64,000 nucleotides of DNA from Bremia lactucae (Eukaryota > Oomycota > Peronosporomycetes > Peronosporales > Peronosporaceae), in the NCBI RefSeq assembly GCF_004359215.1, contig NC_090620.1:2542085-2606084 (forward strand), read 5' to 3'. The notes below the pieces were generated by a model. That model had not been told where the DNA came from and searched no databases. It worked only from the letters and a program-made list of their open reading frames with translations. Positions within the stretch are counted from its first letter, which is position 1, and every line of letters begins with the position of its first letter. Made by a program: the position numbers and the translations under genes. Below, one piece after another: positions 39,677-52,400 of the stretch.

Positions 39677-42415
39677 TCATCGAGACTTGTACATATCACA
39701 ATAACGAAGGCGACTCGAACCAAGGTGCATTGAGGACTCGTGACGACTTACCATCGAATTGCCACGAGAGGAATACGGTCCATACGGTGCATCCACGACA
39801 ATTTCGTCATGATCATCCCGGTCGTCGTGCATGACAAAGAAATTACTCGCGTTGCGTTCTTGATGAAACGGGTCAAAACCCGCGGCCGACGAGGTTCCAA
39901 ACATGGCTACACGCGATGGCGGCGGTGGCATTGGCAAATGCTCGGAGCGCAGCGCCTCCGCAAGTCGATCATAATCCACCGAATGGTGATTCACTACATT
40001 ATGGCCAAAGGCCAACCGCCGGCCTTCCATGCGCATGTCGGTCACATCGTGGCTCTCGGCCCGCAAGAAGTACGACGCCGTACTTAATTCGCTCGTCGTA
40101 CTTATCTCGTTCGACAACGCTTCTGCCATCTTAAGATCCAATAAAGCCATGCGGGTCGCAATATTAGCCAATGCAATCGATGGTTGAATGACCAACACTC
40201 CTTGTGCTTTCATTTCGTTACTAACTTTCGAATCCGGAACCATGGCAATCATGCGCGGATGGACGCCGCCCATTAATGACAAGAGCATCTGAATGTTCTC
40301 CCGTGTGCGATTCGCATCGCCTGTAAAGATAATGACGTCCGCCGACGACATGGCACGGGCACTCTCTTGATCTTGTAGTGTATTCTTATACGTAATCAAG
40401 TCGCCCTTGGCCGCGCGCTGCAAGATGGCTTCATTCATTACTTGCCATTTACTGGTGCGTTTTTTATCCAATAGTGGCACATTCACGCGTGCCCCATAGA
40501 GGGACAAACCCAAAGCAATTTCAAACGCAACTTCGTCGTCGCCAATTACGACGGCATTCCGGACTTTATTCAGTGCCATAACGTTCCCGCGTGGGTCCAT
40601 GGACATGCGTCGACTTAAATCAAAGGGACCCGCAGGTCCATTGCCCGTCACGACGCTCAATCGGTCGTGCTGTGGCATCATTGAACGATCAAACCCACCT
40701 TTTTCCAAACTCTCCAATTTCTCTTTCGGGTCATGCACGCCGCCGGCCTTTAACCGATCTTGAAGCGTCTCCCCGGCCCGTCCAAGTCCCATGGCACACA
40801 ACACAGGTCCAACAATTTGATTCACAACCACAGCCGCCACGATCGTGGCTGAAAAGTCTGCTGCCCATTGTTCATCACTCATGGCTTGGACTTCATTGGC
40901 AAGTCCAAGGGCCACACCGGCTTGAGGCGTCATGGTGAGCCACAGATTATTGTACTGACGTGGAGTGAGTTTTAATACGTAGCGTCCACCAAAGTAACAC
41001 GCAAGAAAGATGGCAAGGTATCGCAGAATCACGTAAAGACTCATGAGGGGAATGGCTGCCACGACTTGATCAAGTTTTAACGATGCCCCCGTCATGACAA
41101 AGAATGGTAAGAAGAAATACGGGGCCGCCGTGTCAAGAATCACGTGCATGTCGTGACGAATTCCCGTGTGATGTCCCGCAACACACGATGCAATCATGAG
41201 CACCAGAAGTGCTTCAAATTTGATTTCCCAGGACAATCCAAACGCGGCGGCCGTGGCTTCCGCGACCAAACCACTGGAAATGTAAAACATGTAGCCCATG
41301 GAAAGCCAAAGGAATCCTTTGAACGACAAGACGGCTTGAGGAGAGAGACAGCTTGACGACGAAGGAGGGTGAAGGTCGTCCATGGAAAAGTCCGTATTCG
41401 TGTCCATTTTGGGTTGCGTCATTGTACCGCTTTCTTTCTTTGTGGTGTTTTGGTTGCAATACGCCGCATTATCGTCTAATTTGTGATCGTGAGAGTGGTC
41501 GTCGTGAGGCGATTCGCCGCCTGGGAGTTTAAAGATCAAGAGGGTCACCCCTGCGAGAATGACACCGACGAGGACATTGGAGCCAACAATGGACATGGTA
41601 TAAAACAGATTAAGCATCGAGACATTGAGTTTGGCACAATAAATGGACGACACAATGCGCGAGACAGAGAACGAAATGAGAACGATGAATTCTGCCGTCA
41701 TGGTCGCGCCAAGCATGAGACTCGTGAAAGGACCAACGCTATTGAGCTCAATCTTAATGGCCATAACGGTTGCCGGTGATCCAAGCACGGAAATGGACCC
41801 AAACATGAGTGCAATGCCCAATTGACACAAGAAATCCATGTCCGAGTAGAAGAAGGCACTTTCCATGAACAAAATGCCGGCAGATAAGATGACCATGGCG
41901 GTGATGTACAATACACCAAGGAGCAACATTATGGATTTAAGTTGCGGACGCAATTCCGGGAGGTAAATTTCTTGACCCGCTTGAAACGAAATAAACGAAA
42001 GTGCCAAGGCACTGACGTAACTTGAGAGCATCTTGACAAGATCCTTGGTAAGTAAATTCGAGACAAATGGACCGGCAATGACGCCAATGACGAGGTAGCC
42101 CGTGATCAAGGGTAATTTAAAAAATCGAGGAAAAAACAACCCAAGTGGATGCGCCGCAACAAGCACGACAACGAATGCAAGAACATACTGAAGCGTGTCA
42201 ATGCTGTTACTCCACGAGTTGAATGGCACAGTTTTATTCTTGTCAACATCCCCTCCTCCTCCACTAAGTTGACGGACAATAATATTGTCGTACTCGCTCG
42301 GCAATTGACCTGTAGTTGTAGAAACGATAGTCGCTAGAAGCACCGAGAATGCGAGCAGGAAGCGAGTTGTTCGAGCTGTTGCGAGCGCACGCGCGGAAGT
42401 GCCAAGTCTGGCCAT
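39677..42415 (-). CDS. Kef/CPA2-type monovalent cation:proton antiporter
   Basis: The frame is open from ATG 42529 (950 residues), but I prefer the ATG at 42415 because MARLGTSARALATARTTRFLLAF...VSTTTGQ is a plausible signal peptide; the upstream 38 residues look like leader. A Na+/H+ exchanger-type domain of about 12 membrane helices follows (from TLQYVLAFVVVLVAAHPLGL; LGIALMFGSISVLGSPATVM; MTPQAGVALGLANE), split by a hydrophilic His/Asp loop (HDDHSHDHKLDDN). Residues ~655-810 (AVVIGDDEVAFEIALGLSLY) resemble an RCK/TrkA-N regulatory domain, though the nucleotide-binding GxGxxG is not canonical. Expected role: K+/H+ or Na+/H+ exchange at the plasma or an internal membrane. No intron or frame break is seen. 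Confidence 0.88.
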   Translation of the reverse strand: MARLGTSARALATARTTRFLLAFSVLLATIVSTTTGQLPSEYDNIIVRQLSGGGGDVDKNKTVPFNSWSNSIDTLQYVLAFVVVLVAAHPLGLFFPRFFKLPLITGYLVIGVIAGPFVSNLLTKDLVKMLSSYVSALALSFISFQAGQEIYLPELRPQLKSIMLLLGVLYITAMVILSAGILFMESAFFYSDMDFLCQLGIALMFGSISVLGSPATVMAIKIELNSVGPFTSLMLGATMTAEFIVLISFSVSRIVSSIYCAKLNVSMLNLFYTMSIVGSNVLVGVILAGVTLLIFKLPGGESPHDDHSHDHKLDDNAAYCNQNTTKKESGTMTQPKMDTNTDFSMDDLHPPSSSSCLSPQAVLSFKGFLWLSMGYMFYISSGLVAEATAAAFGLSWEIKFEALLVLMIASCVAGHHTGIRHDMHVILDTAAPYFFLPFFVMTGASLKLDQVVAAIPLMSLYVILRYLAIFLACYFGGRYVLKLTPRQYNNLWLTMTPQAGVALGLANEVQAMSDEQWAADFSATIVAAVVVNQIVGPVLCAMGLGRAGETLQDRLKAGGVHDPKEKLESLEKGGFDRSMMPQHDRLSVVTGNGPAGPFDLSRRMSMDPRGNVMALNKVRNAVVIGDDEVAFEIALGLSLYGARVNVPLLDKKRTSKWQVMNEAILQRAAKGDLITYKNTLQDQESARAMSSADVIIFTGDANRTRENIQMLLSLMGGVHPRMIAMVPDSKVSNEMKAQGVLVIQPSIALANIATRMALLDLKMAEALSNEISTTSELSTASYFLRAESHDVTDMRMEGRRLAFGHNVVNHHSVDYDRLAEALRSEHLPMPPPPSRVAMFGTSSAAGFDPFHQERNASNFFVMHDDRDDHDEIVVDAPYGPYSSRGNSMVSRHESSMHLGSSRLRYCDMYKSR

Positions 42416-42529
42416 CTTCCTCGTTGCCAAGTAGAAAATCGAAAATGAAAGTCTACGTGTCGAATTAAACGAATGAGAGTGGCCGTTTACGTTTACAACT
42501 GGGATAAAAAGGTGCTGAACTGGACACAA

Positions 42530-44116
42530 AACGGCAAGACGACTGCACTGGCCATGGGTGGCAGATGGTATAAAATTGATGGCATGGACGGTTTCCGAGT
42601 TTCGGGGTATACTTTAATAAAGCTTCTTGGCCACAGATGCATAAGTTCAGTTTCAACCGACTTTGGTGCTATAGTTGCCAATCTCGTCGGGCACGATATT
42701 GTCAGATGTTTTCGGGGAAAAAAAGTTCAGTTGAAAAGACCTTTGAAAAATAGTCGCTACTAATAAATCAGAAGACCATTGTGGTAACAGGCACACTTCT
42801 TTCTTGTCGTCATTCTTTGACAAAACTGAACGAAATAAGCTCAGCGGGATTCCTTTTTTTCGAATAACGTAGTCAGCGGGGTGACGCTATAAAAATTGGC
42901 TAGGATTCGAGTAGAATGGTCGAGTTGGAAGGTACGAGTGAGACCAGGAGCAGTGTGCAACGGCAGCACCGAAATGAAAGAAACTTGAGAAGAAAAGAAC
43001 AGCGAGTAGCTAATGATATGGTGCTGCCAGATCGCATTTCATTCTTCGAGATTGGATACGGTCAGACAACAGTAATGAAGTCGCGAGTGATCTGCTCCGA
43101 GATCGACATTAGATGCTTTATCGGATAGATTTTTTCGCTACTTTGTTGTGGCTATAATCAATCCATTTTACAAATTTATAAACGGCGACGACAATTACAA
43201 ATTTATTTATTAAAAGGACATGAATTCTTTGTGCAGCGGGCCGATTGTCTAACTTTTCGAATTTGAGATAATACGCGGACGTGGCCAAATCAAGTCAATC
43301 CATTGCCGTAGAGGTGTGTGCAACGTGTTGTCGTGCGTTAACTTAAAGCAGTGTTACAACGAGACATAAAAGCCGCAATTTACAACATGTCTTTTGTAAT
43401 TATGTTCAAATTAGGCCTCTAACATAATTACCCGTCTCTTTACACGGCTGACGGTACGCCTCAGCGTGCGCTTAAAGTCTTCAAAGGGCAAGAGCTTATG
43501 CGGATTTTACTAGCTTCTAATTCGTGCTGATATTCTGGAGTATCGTATACATGGCGAGCCAGTTAGTTACATATTGAAACAAGAGTATTGCGGCAATTTT
43601 TACATAGTGATAATGTTATGACAAACAATCTTATCGATACCTATACATTTCGTGTGTAATAGGGCACATTTCCGTTAATAAACCGTTGTTCTGGTACATA
43701 TACTTTATGGGTAAATGACTTTTTTTCTGTTCATTTTAAAATAGCTAATAACCAAATTTAGATTTGGCGGCGGAAATTTATTACGATTTTAGTTAAAAAA
43801 AGTATAATTTAAATAATTAAATAAAGATCAGTTCCCCTTTTGATCGTACAGCGTCAGTTACTTCTTAAGGCTTGCGCATTGATCTACGAGAGAAAGAGAC
43901 CTTTTTAAAGTATATACTCTCGAAAATTTTAGTTGTTACTTGGTTCTACGAGCCCCTAAATCCCTTGAACTAGGATACATCAAGCTCTGCGAGCTTGTAC
44001 AACTCACTGAGATGTTATTTTTTTAGTTTTATAGAACTAACTGACTTTCTGAGCTTATAAGTCTTCCTCTCATTTAAGGTGCGAGAAAGCTCCGCTACAC
44101 CTGGTAACACTCGTAG
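42530..44116. other. Gene-poor AT-rich region upstream of the antiporter
   Basis: About 1.6 kb. The left end should hold the antiporter promoter. A 70-residue plus-strand frame at 42916-43128 (MVELEGTSETRSS...) has no recognisable motif and I leave it uncalled. No repeat shared with the rest of the window is seen until 44117. Confidence 0.4.
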
Positions 44117-44290
44117 TCAATCTACGCCTGAGTCTTTTTGACTTATCCCGGTAACTCTGCTCACGTCACAATGGAGGACCTTCGACGCTGACTGTGCTTG
44201 TGCACAGCCGTCGATATCTAAGTCCACAGTATGATGGGTTGTTACTCTGAGGTATTGTGCACTCGCGCAAAACGACCAAACCACAAGTGA
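44117..44290 (-). pseudogene. Gypsy protease-RT linker fragment
   Basis: Minus strand THHTVDLDIDGCAQAQSASK then HCDVSRVTG is homologous to TQHIVELDPDGCA at 14243-13860 and to 62760-62890. It abuts a plus-strand gag of another Gypsy, making an inverted junction. Confidence 0.6.
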
Positions 44291-44318
44291 GGTCATAATA
44301 CTACAACCCTTACCTGAC

Positions 44319-45720
44319 TCCGAGCCCAAGGCTCGCCCTGTTATTGTCAACATTCGCACATATGAGGGCAAAGAAGGAGAAAGTCTCCTGCTTTGGCTCA
44401 GGCAAATCGACATGGCCTTGACTTCGGCCATAGTCCAAACCGAACGCCAAAAGGTGGCCCTAGTCATCTCGGAGCTCTGTGGTAGAGCCAATTAGTGAAG
44501 TCTCATATGTGGCACTTCCATAGATGCCGCTTTTCCCACATGGAAATCGCTTAAACGGGAGTTAACTCGGAATGTTTGCGCCGCCTACTATGCTTTCGCG
44601 TAGGTCGCCAATTTTAGCGTACCCCGTCAGAGTAAACGTATCCTAGCGGACTTCGTCAAGGAGTTATTGCTGCCATGCAGCAAAAACATTACCAGAAGTG
44701 GTTCTATTAATCATATTTTTGGAAGATCTTTGCGTGGGTCTTGTCCGAACGGAACTGTATCATTACATCCCACTACTTCCGAAGAAGCGGTTGACATCGC
44801 GTTAAATTCGGGATGCGACTGTAGGTCCTTTCGCGGTAATACTCATGGGTACCATATCAACTCCTCCAGCACATCGGGTTCTTATAACAGACTATAACCC
44901 ATGGACCCCAGCTTCGCTGAGGAAGAAGAAGGGCTTTAAGCTGTACACCAGCCTCGTAACATCCGTAGATGTTACACGTGCGGGAGTACTGAGCATTTAC
45001 TCCCGGCTTGTCCATTGCGTAATCTGTGCAAAGCTCGAAAGAGCAACGATCCCGACCTATACCAGAAATCTGAAACGGTGCGCGAAGACGTCGATACCTA
45101 GTAGGTGCGGGAAAACGTCGATACCCAGTAGGTGCGGGGCGCCCTACTTGGAAGGCCTAGGCTCTGTTGAACCTCAAGCAGGTGATAGTTGACAGGATTT
45201 AGCCCCATTTAGCTCTGTGCTCAATGGCACGGAGCGTGAGTTCAAGCCTGGCTTGTTAGTCGCTATGAACAACTATAATAGAATCAGGAGCGTCTTAATG
45301 TTATGCTCGACGTTTTTCCCTTTTAGGGAATCAGCTGTATGCTGGGGCGCCTAAAGCGCATAAAGGCTGTATAAACACTGTTCGATGAGCGACTGGGATT
45401 CGAGTCACTATTTTATAGCTCCGTTGAACTGGGGTTCTAAGTTACTGGACTTTGAAAGTGTGGAACGCTATGCTCGTCCTATATTTGGATTCGAGATATG
45501 AGCTCATTCTTGGTATGGCCTGGTTTGGACGCCATAAGCCATACATCGATTGGCGGTCCAAGGCCCTAGGCGCAAGTCGCGATGTTCCTAGCAGAGCTTT
45601 GGAGAGTCATGATGCCACCTTTGCTAGGCATCAAAAGTTCTATTGGCGCAAGACACTTACCGAATCTATCAGTGTGTTAGACATTATAATGTTTTGTGTT
45701 AATGAACTTCAATGTTGAAT
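44319..45720 (+). pseudogene. Gypsy gag-protease fragment with intact zinc knuckle
   Basis: Plus strand, frames shifting: VIVNIRTYEGKEGESLLLWL and ERQKVALVISELCGRAN (44330-44490), DAAFPTWKSLKREL (44525), LPEVVLINIFMEGLR, then a CCHC knuckle CYTCGSTEHLLPAC at about 44970-45015, and the protease-like LDSRYELILGMAWFGRHKPY (45480-45545). The knuckle keeps C-X2-C-X4-H-X4-C. Frame breaks show it is inactive. It continues into unrecognised sequence near 45720. Confidence 0.7.
45085..45138. repeat. Two 27-bp tandem units
   Basis: Units 45085-45111 and 45112-45138 differ at two positions (core acgtcgatacc, agtaggtgcggg). They lie just after the zinc knuckle of the gag fragment; 27 bp preserves the frame. 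Confidence 0.85.
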
Positions 45721-46099
45721 ACACTAATCTTGAGCCCGGCTCAGGAAAAGGGGTTGGAACGGCACGTACTTCGTCGAGTGACACTCGTTGTGATAACGAA
45801 TCACTGAATGCTGAAAACACTGTAAGCCTTGGGCCAAGTCATCAAGGGTGTAGTATCCTGAAACATGTGGAGTGGCACGTGTAAGTCCACCGACTGCGTT
45901 CGGCCGAGATGGCACCATACTGAGATTACGATTAACCATGGTGGCAGGGCATTCCGGGTAAAACCTAATTATGCACGTGAAATGACACGTGACCAGTCAC
46001 TAAACAACGAATTCAATTTACATAACTTTTCGTCGAATGTCGGATTGGACACCAACTCTGAAACAGACAGAGCCAATAAATGTTGGAAAACATGGTAAG
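45721..46099. other. Unassigned retroelement-derived sequence
   Basis: Short open frames without clear motifs between two gag fragments. Probably decayed element sequence, but I cannot support a specific call. Confidence 0.35.
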
Positions 46100-46600
46100 G
46101 TTGATGCGCCTTTACGAGGCGGCGTTTTGTCTCGACTCCGAGATATACTACTTTGGATAGTGAGCAAAGCGATCAGTCCAAGAATTTGTGCAAGAGATGC
46201 GCTCGCTGTCGGCATCCATTACTGTGGGTGGTGCCGCAGTCCGTTCATGAACGAGAGCACGTTAATGTATTCCGGTATCGGACCTCTCGGCGACGGTTTG
46301 GTTTGAGCCGTCAGTCGAAAGGCTGGATGCCACTCCAATAAATTTGGATAATGCAGACGGCATTTGTTTCAAGTGCGGCAAGCGCGCGATATTATGGCCC
46401 GTTGCTTTGCCAGAGTAGCTGCTGGTGCTTGGACGTCCGGCAGATAAGCAACCTGACCGAAGAACGATGGCAAGAACCAGCGCACACGACGCATGAGTGT
46501 TTTATCGACCATAGATGGTTCGGGAGAAGCAGGAACGCAGTAGGTGCAAGATGCTCTACTGACGCGGACTCTGAATGATCATATACCGAACAAATGCGTA
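46100..46600 (+). pseudogene. Gypsy-C gag C-terminal fragment
   Basis: Plus strand SVQEFVQEMRSLSASITVGG (46160-46220) matches LQEYVQEMRSLSASITVGQ of the gag at 31784-32428, followed by a deletion, then a residual knuckle CFKCGKRAIL near 46370. Orientation is opposite to the other copy. Confidence 0.65.
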
Positions 46601-46799
46601 GCATGGTCCCTGAGGTTCTGAAAGGTCAATTTCAAACCTGCTGGTATATAGCGCTCGAGACAAGGCTCTGACCGTTTGACAACCCTTCTCGTGGAACAGT
46701 GACCATGGGCTATAAGTCGTTTTGCCAGGATGACAAGCGACAAGAGGCGATCGTTCGTTTAGCAAATGGCGCACTCGTAAAATCGGAGTATTTTCTAAC

Positions 46800-49000
46800 T
46801 TGATTTTGCCTTCAGATTCTGAAACTTCTCCTGCCGAGACAAATTTACTGTGCTAGGCAAGGAGAGTCCGCATGACGTCATCCTAGGCTGGCAAGACACC
46901 AACCATTAATAGACTGGTGTACACACACAGATGCTATCTCTACGCAGGACGCCTTGATAAGTGATCTCCAGCAAGACTTATGCAACTAAAGCCGTGTCCA
47001 ACACAATTGAGGGTGCACTCAGAACCTACCCAGGCTTAGAGCCTGTGTACTTGAAAGTGTCCCGACAGGAAGTCAGGAAACACAAGGGTCCGCCTAGCTC
47101 GAAGAGGCTGGTGTAGTAAATTAGACGATGATAAGTAGTCATGCGTTCATTGTTCCTGCATAGAGCCTGTGGCAGCTGATAGCGAGCTGACAATATGTCA
47201 AGCGTCGCAAGATCCGGCACAGAGCTTAAAGCCTGGTACGAGTCGGAAGTAGTGCGTAAGGTGAGATAGCAACGGTACTCACTTCCAGGTCAAAGCCTGT
47301 GGTGATTAGGAGATTTTTAAGTGCCCGAAAAATAAGGACGATCAAAAACACTTTGAAACGAGTGACCTTAGAATGGGCCCCGATCCAAGAGGACGGACAT
47401 TCGAACAAGATATTCGGGGCCGTCAAAGACAAGATGGCGGAGGCATCCTTAGTTGAGGTTCTTCAGCACGACTTGGGATCTGCCGAGGAGATAGTAAATC
47501 TCTCGGAGATGTTGTGGGGTCCGATTTTCAGGAAGGAGTGATCCACGATGAAGTCGCACCAATTCCAGATGTGCACTAGCTGACTTTGACTGTTTGACTG
47601 TTGCTCTTCGTCCAAGAAGGACAAGAGCGTCTTGATGAGCGACAAGAAGGAACGGATTGGTACTCAAGGCTGGGATGCCTTGAAATAGCCGTTCAATGAA
47701 GTTCTGTGGAAACAGCGTGACCTGTTCCCAAAGTAAGTGCCGAGCGGTTTGCCCGCCGTTATAGGTATCAGCCACGGGATTCACCTGGAGCCTGGCAACA
47801 AGTGTCGTGTGACTAGACAATGGTCTTTACGAAAGGACAAGTCGATTGCATTCGAAATGTTTCGACAGACGGTCAAAGGCGGAAGAAGTGCGTGACGGCA
47901 AGTCGCCTCACTACAGCCCCACCTTCTGTGTGTGAGAGGCCACAGGTTGGATGGCGCATGGTTAAGCTCACAATAAGCTGTACACAGCCACCATAACGGC
48001 ACAAACTCCGATTCCGCGGAACGATGTCTTGTTGGACCCATGGAAAAGTAGAGAAAATCGCGTTGGATTTGGACGTTGAATATTATCAGGTACTCATGAA
48101 AGAGTCGATGTTGCTTAAATGACAACTAGTACCTTAAGCGGCAGGCTTGTTATGTCATAAGGTATAAAAAATGCACTGGCAGCATTTAACCGAGTGAGGC
48201 TCACATTATGCGTCAGTGCCGTGCAAACGTGTCCCATTACTTTGACGATGTACTCGTGCATGGTAGGCCAAGGACGGGCTGAGCGAAGTAGAGCCTACAA
48301 GCGTTATTTGGATGCTGTGTTGAAGACTCCAGGAGACGCCTAATTACGTCAACTTGCAAATGTGCGTCATAAGAGTCCGCGATATACATGTCCTGGGCTG
48401 CATCGCAATTACACAAGGTGTACGAGCAGACCCAGAGAAGGTGAAGCTTGAGAGGAACGGCCAGTTCCACGTCACCTGATGGATCTGAGCCAATTCATAT
48501 GGCTGCTGACTATCTATATTAGAAAAGCAGAAATTATTCAGAGCGAATTAAGCCCCTGTCTGCCCTCTTTAGAAGGATGCGGAATGTGTTTGGCCAAAAA
48601 AAAGCAAGTATGTGCGTTCACATCAGTAGGCAACCTCTTGTAGAGACACCGGTTTTGGCATTACCAGAAGAAAGCAATTATATGCGTTCTCATCAGTGAA
48701 GCAATCTCTTGTAGAGACACCGGTGATAGTATTATCAGAGAGACGGCATTAGCCATTTAGCGTTGACTGGGGATGCAAGGAATTTAAATACAGCAGCGCG
48801 CTAATGCAGAAGGATGGCGGCGGCGTCGTCCGTCTCGTCTCTTATCAGATTTGGCTTTTGAAGCCGCACAACTGAATTGCACGGTGCATGACAAGGAGAA
48901 AAGTTCAATTAAGTATGCTCTTATAAGGGTGAAGTGCATTTATTGGGCACCACACCACCAGTGATTTGCACGGATCACGCATGCGGACCGCAATAAACTC
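46800..49000 (+). pseudogene. Old, heavily decayed Gypsy pol
   Basis: Scattered blocks in order on the plus strand: protease-like SPHDVILGWQDTNH (46870-46910); RT N-terminus YCVTRQWSLPKGQV (47800-47840); HYSPTFCV (47910); the catalytic HYFDDVLVHGRP (48236-48272); and RNase H CSALMQKDGGGVVRLVSYQ with NCTVHDKE (48800-48900). The many stops and indels make it the most eroded Gypsy in the window. An open frame at 47299-47541 (80 residues) may be a displaced RT/RNase H tether. Confidence 0.65.
48601..48741. repeat. Two ~70-bp tandem units in the decayed Gypsy
   Basis: Units 48601-48670 and 48671-48741 share aaagca, atgcgtt, catcagt and ctcttgtagagacaccggt. They lie between the RT and RNase H remnants. 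Confidence 0.8.
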
Positions 49001-49172
49001 ACCGAAAATCTCGCTTAGGATGGCGAGAGGGCTTAAATTCTTCTCAGGATAATTACAAAGTCGACAAGAGCCGAATTATTCAAATGTTTTGGTTGGCTTG
49101 TTATCGCGCAGACCAGACTTCGAGGCAAAAAGTAGGAATGTGTGTCTCGTTCTCAGGCACAAGTTGAGTCTA

Positions 49173-49436
49173 TTTGTCAAGGAAGTGTCGAGCTGCATCG
49201 GATTGTTCAAAGCATGTCAAGTAGCTGAGTGTACCGGTAGAGTATCGAATTAATACCGTTAATGACACCATAGTGTGACGCCATGGGAATGACGTCAGTA
49301 GCTTCCAGAAAGCCTTAGAGTGATGAACGGCTAGGAGTAGCGGTTGGCTTAGAGATAGCATTAAATCTGCAAACTAAGTAACCTAAAAATATGGATTTAA
49401 TTTGTATTTGCCATCAACAATGGAGTGCAATTTTCA
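49173..49436 (+). repeat. Copia-2 5' LTR
   Basis: It shares aaggaagtgtcgagctgca, a taatgacac block and gtgtgacgccatggg with the 3' LTR from 56436, and ends ...TTTTCA before the primer site. The left boundary is uncertain by a few bases. Confidence 0.7.
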
Positions 49437-49439
49437 TTA

Positions 49440-49455
49440 GGTTATGAGCCTAAGC
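49440..49455 (+). other. Copia-2 primer-binding site of half-tRNA type
   Basis: GGTTATGAGCCTAAGC lies three bases after the LTR, the same position and core (GGTTATGAGCC) as in Copia-1. It again fits an initiator tRNA-Met anticodon arm. The ATG inside (49444) opens a frame MSLSPADPVFF, parallel to MSPATPDA of Copia-1. Confidence 0.6.
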
Positions 49456-52400
49456 CCTGCAGATCCTGTCTTCTTCACTCCCAACTCCTCACAAGGTTTC
49501 GCCATGAAAGGTACCCCAGCCGCATCAACAAATTAAAAGGAACGAGCTTTTACACGAAGCACTCTTAATGCATAGTGCTAGAAAAGCGTGACTAATAGGA
49601 AACTGCTACAGTAGGAGCACTTCACGTCTATGTTTGACCAAGGAACGCTCAACCGTAAGACTTGCAAGGCGCTGACGATCATCTGTCACGCTAGGCGAAC
49701 GAGATTTTTCTTCGTCGACGGTTTTTGCCGGCCACGATAAACAGAAGTGATAATGTCCTGGGGCACATCGACTAGGTCAAGACACTAACGGAACTGGTCG
49801 ACGCAGTGGGCGTTCCGGTCAGCGAGGACGACTTGGTGATCACACTTCTGCCAACACTGAGTGAGTCGTACGCGTTTCACCAGCGTTGGTGTTAAGAGCC
49901 GGATCGTGTGACAGCTTAACTGCTGTTTGAGGACTTGAAACGCAAAAACAAGGTGGCTGTACTGAAATAATCGCACATAGTCAAGCGTTAATTAAAGCGG
50001 CAATGGGAAGAACAATGGCCGACAAGCGCAGAAGAACAGTGCCTGTTATACTGTGGTGAACGAGGTCATTGGATGCTGAGTGCCCTGTCAAGATTTGTGA
50101 GAACGCGGAGCGGGGGGAGGGGGTTAGAAGCCGCAGCAAACGAATGGTGCGAATGAAGATAAAGACAAGTTCAATGGCAACTACCTGCTTCTTGTTGTAG
50201 GTGGAGTCTCCAAGTCGAATGGAATCTGGCTTGTCGACTTGGGTGCGACGCAATACATAACGTTTTCAAACGAGTATAAGAAGAACTACAAGAAGATGAC
50301 CATAGTTAACGCATTTACATGGTTGAAGTGGTCGAAAGTGGCAACTTGAAGGTCGATGATGACCCGTCGCGGTATCAAGAAGAGTGTGCTCACCGGTGTG
50401 TGTAGCACACTTTAAAGCTATCACGCAATTCGTAATCGGTCGGGAATTTATATAGGATGATGGGCATGTGACGTCTGAGGTCGACGTCATTATTACTTTA
50501 AAATAATGCGAACTCAGTCAATTAGTATTTTCTAGAATTGATTTTTAAAATTTATTAATTGATACAAAAAATACAAATAATTTTTTTTTGAATTAAGGCG
50601 CTTCGCGATTAATAAGAGGATCGAGTGGCAATTTGGAGTAAATGAGAGGCATGGAACTTTTCAGGTTGTGCATAACGCCAATTATGCCTAATGAGGCTCA
50701 TGTGCAAAGTTAACGGGATGCCATGGAGACACCACGTCGTATCTCTGGCACCCTTCGACTGGATTACATTGGTCAATGACTACTAAGGCGAAGCGGTAAT
50801 GAAAGCGATATATGTCCGGAATCACGACGTCATATTATTGCTTCTATAGTAATACTTTAAAAAAAAATATTTTTTACCTTCGGCCGGTTGACACACTGTG
50901 GTACCCACACTCGGACCTGCCATTTTTTCACTCGTTGTCCTTCCGTTTAATTTGCAACCTTGCCTATTTTAGTCAGTAATACTACGCTCCACGACACACG
51001 ACAAGTCGCCGCATCAGGTACTGACGGATAAGAGCCAAACCTAGCCAATCTTAAGGTGCTCGGATGTCAGGCATATGTGATAGTTCCGAAGGAATATTGC
51101 ACTAAGTTTGACACTCGGTCGGTTTCTCGGGTACTCGGAGAGCGAAATTTATTATCGGTTTGAACAAATCAACAGCAGTCGATTGCTAGGTGACTGCGAT
51201 GTGCAGTTCAGTAAAGACGTCTTTGACGATGAAAGACGCCAAGCTAGTCACGAAAAAATGGTCCTGGAACTTCTCGATGTAAATGTCACGGCTAAGAAGC
51301 GTTTTCTGAGCCAGAGGAGGACAAAAGAGAGAAAGCTGCACGGATCGAAGATATAGGACTCGGCAGCAAGTGACAACAGCGAACACACCCGTTGGAGAAA
51401 GCGGTTGCAATCCCAATGTCCAAGCGACAAATTCGGCAACAAACTCTAAAAACATGGCAGCAATCGCAAGACAAGAACTTTTCAACGCGGTTTTTCTTGT
51501 AGATTCAGTGGAAGAGATGCCGACTGCAGCTATATCGGCAATGGAATTCAGCAACGCAGCCAAGTGGAAGGAAGAATGCGACTGGGAGACTAACTAACTA
51601 CGCAAGAACGAGACGGGGATGCTGTAGCCATTACTCAAAGGACACAAGACAATTGGCTGCAGATGGGTGCTTTGAATTAAGGAAAACCAAGCTGAAGAAA
51701 TTTATAAGCACAAGGCGCGTTTGGTGGCCAAGGGGATTTTCAGAAGTTTGGCATCAATTATGAGAAAACGTTTGCACCGGTGTCAATGTTCACGCCGATC
51801 AAAATCTTGCTCAGTCTGGCGGCTAAGTACAATCTTACGGTACATCAGATGGATGTCAAGACGGCGTTTCTCAATGGCTGGTAGGACTAAGATCATCTGC
51901 ACGGTGGCGTCATTGACAACACGCACCCGAATTTCGTGTGCAAGCTCCTCCGTTCGCTCAATGGTCTGAAGTAGTCACCTCGATTGTGGGACCAGACCAT
52001 CGACAAGTTCAAGCAAAAGCTTGTTTTTAATAAGTTTGAAGCAGATCTCTGCGTCTATGTTTAGCGAGAAGATCAATACATGATCTATGTAGCTCTGAAT
52101 GTGGACGACTTGAATATTGCAAGCAACAACGACGACCTGTTCAAGTCGACCAAGGAGGCGCTTAGCATACGGTTTGAGATGACGGACATGGGTAACCTCA
52201 AAAACATCCTTGGCCTATAAATCGACCAAGACTAACATAGAAAAAAGTGTCGGTGCGACAGACCGAAATTGCGAAGGCATCCTCGAGAAATTCTGCATGG
52301 ACAACAGCAACCCTGTCAAGACATCTCAATATCCCGGACTCAAGTTGATTAAAGCCCTGTAGGATAGGAGGTTGCAGGGATGAAGAAATCGTGGCCAAAG

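Noticed and set aside
42916..43128. 70-residue plus-strand frame upstream of the antiporter
   Set aside because: Short, no domain, and no supporting context beyond an ATG; left as uncalled.
45085..45138. Possible CRISPR-like or regulatory direct repeats
   Set aside because: Only two contiguous units without spacers inside a gag fragment; a simple tandem duplication.
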